Shown piece by piece: positions 3,781-5,909 of a stretch of 5,909 nucleotides of DNA. A program made the position numbers and the translations under genes. Within the stretch, counting starts at the first letter, position 1. Each line of letters begins with the position of its first letter. The stretch is from Lachnospiraceae bacterium (GTDB lineage: Bacteria; Bacillota_A; Clostridia; Lachnospirales; Lachnospiraceae). Under the pieces are notes generated by a model, which ran no database searches, had not been told where the DNA came from, and saw nothing but the letters and a program-made list of their open reading frames with translations. The stretch spans positions 1 to 5,909 of the forward strand of contig JAGACI010000001.1 of the NCBI GenBank assembly GCA_017614185.1. The letters are read 5' to 3'.

Positions 3781-5895
3781 ATGGAAACAGGTGAAACCAA
3801 AGTAAAGATTCCCGAGTTATACGGAAGTCTCGTATTCAATGACAAAGTGATGCGCGATAAGCTGCCTAAGGATGTTTATAAGGCACTTAAGAAGACCATC
3901 GATAATAATACACATTTGGAGTTGGACGTAGCCAATTCGGTTGCGGTTGCCATGAAGGAATGGGCAGTTGAGAACGGAGCAACACACTTTACACATTGGT
4001 TCCAGCCCATGACAGGCACAACCGCTGAGAAACACGACAGCTTCATTAACCCCGTAGGTGACGGCCAGGTAATCATGGAGATTACAGGTAAGGAACTTGT
4101 TAAGGGCGAGCCCGATGCATCAAGTTTCCCTTCAGGCGGATTGAGAGCTACCTTCGAGGCCAGAGGATATACAGCATGGGATCCTACTTCTCCTGCATTT
4201 ATCAAGGATAAGACATTATATATTCCTACAGCTTTCTGCTCCTACAGCGGTGAGGCACTCGACAAAAAGACACCTCTTCTTCGTTCGATGGAAGCACTTA
4301 GCAAACAAGCCACAAGACTTCTCAACCTTCTTGGCAACACAGAGGTTACAGGAGTTTCCACTACAGTAGGTCCCGAGCAGGAGTACTTCTTAATCGATGA
4401 GAAGGATTACGCTAAGAGAAAAGACCTCATCTACACAGGAAGAACACTTCTCGGAGCCAAACCTCCCAAAGGACAGGAGATGGAGGATCACTACTTTGGA
4501 GCACTTAAGACAAGAGTTTCCGAGTACATGCATGACCTTGACGAAGAGCTTTGGAAACTTGGTATTCCCGCTAAGACAAAACATAACGAGGTTGCCCCTT
4601 GCCAGCACGAGTTGGCTTGCGTATATGAGACAGCAAATGTGGCAGTTGACCACAACCAGCTTGTTATGGAGATGATGAGAAGAGTTGCCAAGAAGCATGG
4701 ACTTGTATGTCTCCTTCATGAGAAACCCTTCGACGGAATCAACGGTTCAGGTAAACACAACAACTGGTCAATCTCAACAAACACAGGTGTTAACCTTCTT
4801 GAGCCCGGCAAATCCCCTGCAGAGAACACACAGTTCCTGGTATTCCTTGCAGCAGTTATAAAAGCAGTTGATGATTACGCAGACCTTCTTAGACTGTCTG
4901 TAGCAACTCCCGGAAACGATCACAGACTTGGAGCCAACGAGGCACCTCCGGCAGTTGTATCAATGTTCCTTGGCGATGAGCTTACAGCAGTTGTTGAATC
5001 AATTGAAAAAGGCAAGTTCTTCAAAAAAGGCGGCAAGGTTCAGATGGAGATGGGTGCAACGGTTCTTCCCCACTTCTTCAAGGACAACACCGACAGAAAC
5101 CGTACATCACCTTTTGCATTCACAGGTAACAAGTTCGAGTTCAGAATGCTTGGATCATCAATCTCCGTTGCAGGTCCTAACGTAGTCTTAAATACTGCAG
5201 TTGCAGAGTCACTCGATGCATTCTATGAGGAACTTAAGGCTGTGCCCGCAAAGAAGATGGAAGAAGCAGTTCACGAACTTGTCAAGAAGACACTTATCGC
5301 TCATAAGAGAATCATCTTCAACGGTGACGGTTATACAGATGCATGGCTTAAGGAAGCAAAGAAGAGAGGTCTTTACAACTTAAAGGCAACTCCCGATTCA
5401 CTTCCCTGCTTCATAGATAAGAAGAACGTAAAGCTCTTCACAAAGCATGGTATTTTCACAGAGACAGAGATCAAATCAAGATATGAGATCTTACTTGAAA
5501 ACTACGTAAAGACATTACATATCGAGGCAAAGACACTTGCTGATATGTTAAGCCACGAATTCCTTCCCGGAATTTCCGGATACACAAAGGAGCTGGCAGA
5601 TACAATCATCTCAAAGAAGTCTGCAGCAGCAGGTATTACATGCAAGGCTGAGACAAAGGCATTAAAGGAAATCAGCACTTTCTATGACAAACTTTACGAT
5701 CTTTACGAGAAGCTCGTTGAGGATACCGTTAAGGCAGAAGGTACAGATGACTTGCTTACAGCAGCCAACTTCTATAAAGATGTGATAATCGATGATATGG
5801 CGAAGATCAGAACAATCGCGGATTCCTTGGAGGAGAAGGTTCCCGAAAGTGCCATTCCTTACCCGAGTTATGGCAAGATGCTCTTCTACGTTTAA
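3781..5895 (+). CDS. glnN: Glutamine synthetase type III
   Basis: This 704-residue cytoplasmic enzyme joins ammonium to glutamate using ATP to make glutamine. The length is right for GSIII (about 700), far above GSI (about 440-470). The GSIII-specific N-terminal region includes THFTHWFQPMTGTTAEKHDS (68-87) and the SSFPSGGLRATFEARGYTAW stretch (114-133). Catalytic blocks align with classical GS: GPEQEYFLID (197-206; Glu199 and Glu201 are likely metal ligands), NEVAPCQHE (269-277; Glu270, Glu277), GINGSGKHNNWS (319-330; His326), GANEAPPAV (384-392), and NRTSPFAFTGNKFEFRMLG (440-458; Arg441, Glu453, Arg455). The C-terminal 200 or so residues are the helical extension typical of GSIII. There is no frameshift or missing catalytic residue. 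It has its own promoter and long leader and is not beside a PII (glnB) or glnR gene, so control probably acts through the leader. Codon use is strongly biased, suggesting high expression. Some annotations call this gene glnA. Confidence 0.97.
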   Translation: METGETKVKIPELYGSLVFNDKVMRDKLPKDVYKALKKTIDNNTHLELDVANSVAVAMKEWAVENGATHFTHWFQPMTGTTAEKHDSFINPVGDGQVIMEITGKELVKGEPDASSFPSGGLRATFEARGYTAWDPTSPAFIKDKTLYIPTAFCSYSGEALDKKTPLLRSMEALSKQATRLLNLLGNTEVTGVSTTVGPEQEYFLIDEKDYAKRKDLIYTGRTLLGAKPPKGQEMEDHYFGALKTRVSEYMHDLDEELWKLGIPAKTKHNEVAPCQHELACVYETANVAVDHNQLVMEMMRRVAKKHGLVCLLHEKPFDGINGSGKHNNWSISTNTGVNLLEPGKSPAENTQFLVFLAAVIKAVDDYADLLRLSVATPGNDHRLGANEAPPAVVSMFLGDELTAVVESIEKGKFFKKGGKVQMEMGATVLPHFFKDNTDRNRTSPFAFTGNKFEFRMLGSSISVAGPNVVLNTAVAESLDAFYEELKAVPAKKMEEAVHELVKKTLIAHKRIIFNGDGYTDAWLKEAKKRGLYNLKATPDSLPCFIDKKNVKLFTKHGIFTETEIKSRYEILLENYVKTLHIEAKTLADMLSHEFLPGISGYTKELADTIISKKSAAAGITCKAETKALKEISTFYDKLYDLYEKLVEDTVKAEGTDDLLTAANFYKDVIIDDMAKIRTIADSLEEKVPESAIPYPSYGKMLFYV

Positions 5896-5909
5896 TTAAC
5901 TGTATGGCA

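Noticed and set aside
3876..4205. Minus-strand open frames within glnN, here and at 4390-4719
   Set aside because: They are antisense shadows of a strongly conserved, codon-biased gene, with no ribosome binding site or family resemblance.
4397..4675. Plus-strand alternative-frame open frames within glnN, here and at 4928-5185 and 5201-5383
   Set aside because: The glnN frame is intact across the whole region with all catalytic motifs. The others show composition typical of shifted reading.

Overview
The window reads as ordinary chromosome of a low-to-mid GC member of the Clostridia, most likely a Lachnospiraceae-type gut or rumen bacterium. This is inferred from near-consensus AGGAGG ribosome binding sites, AAG/GAG/CTT-rich codon use, a clostridial-style OmpR/HAMP-kinase pair and a type III glutamine synthetase. 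No taxonomic marker is present, so the assignment is moderate. All five complete genes and the one partial gene lie on the + strand. I see no mobile element, CRISPR array, tRNA or rRNA. No gene-free stretch exceeds 250 bases.

Layout. (1) Positions 1-814: the 3' part of a Maf-family nucleotide pyrophosphatase gene, then 31 bases later a gene for a very acidic 87-residue protein of unknown function, closed by a good intrinsic terminator. (2) Positions 857-975: an AT-rich leader holding two adjoining imperfect palindromes. The second can pair with the ribosome binding site of the next gene. (3) Positions 976-3534: a probable three-gene operon. It encodes a membrane protein with an N-terminal UBA/TS-N-like helical domain and a DUF4342-like C-terminal part, an OmpR-family response regulator, and a two-TM sensor histidine kinase whose start overlaps the regulator by 20 bases. 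(4) Positions 3535-3780: a textbook promoter (TTGACA, 17 bp, TACAAT), then about 190 bases of untranslated leader packed with hairpins. (5) Positions 3781-5895: glutamine synthetase type III (GlnN), complete, followed by 14 bases with no feature.

How the parts fit. The Maf gene and its small partner form one housekeeping unit. The three-gene cassette is a signalling unit in which the small membrane protein may be target, accessory or co-sensor of the two-component pair. glnN is a separate, probably strongly transcribed unit for ammonium assimilation. Its leader looks like a cis-regulatory RNA: a 14-bp hairpin followed by a U-rich run, a second hairpin that uses that run, a three-tier stem with a one-sided 10-nt bulge, and a CCUCC segment complementary to the glnN Shine-Dalgarno. 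I do not recognise it as a described RNA class. It is the best candidate here for something new. All structures were paired by eye, without energy calculation or alignment.
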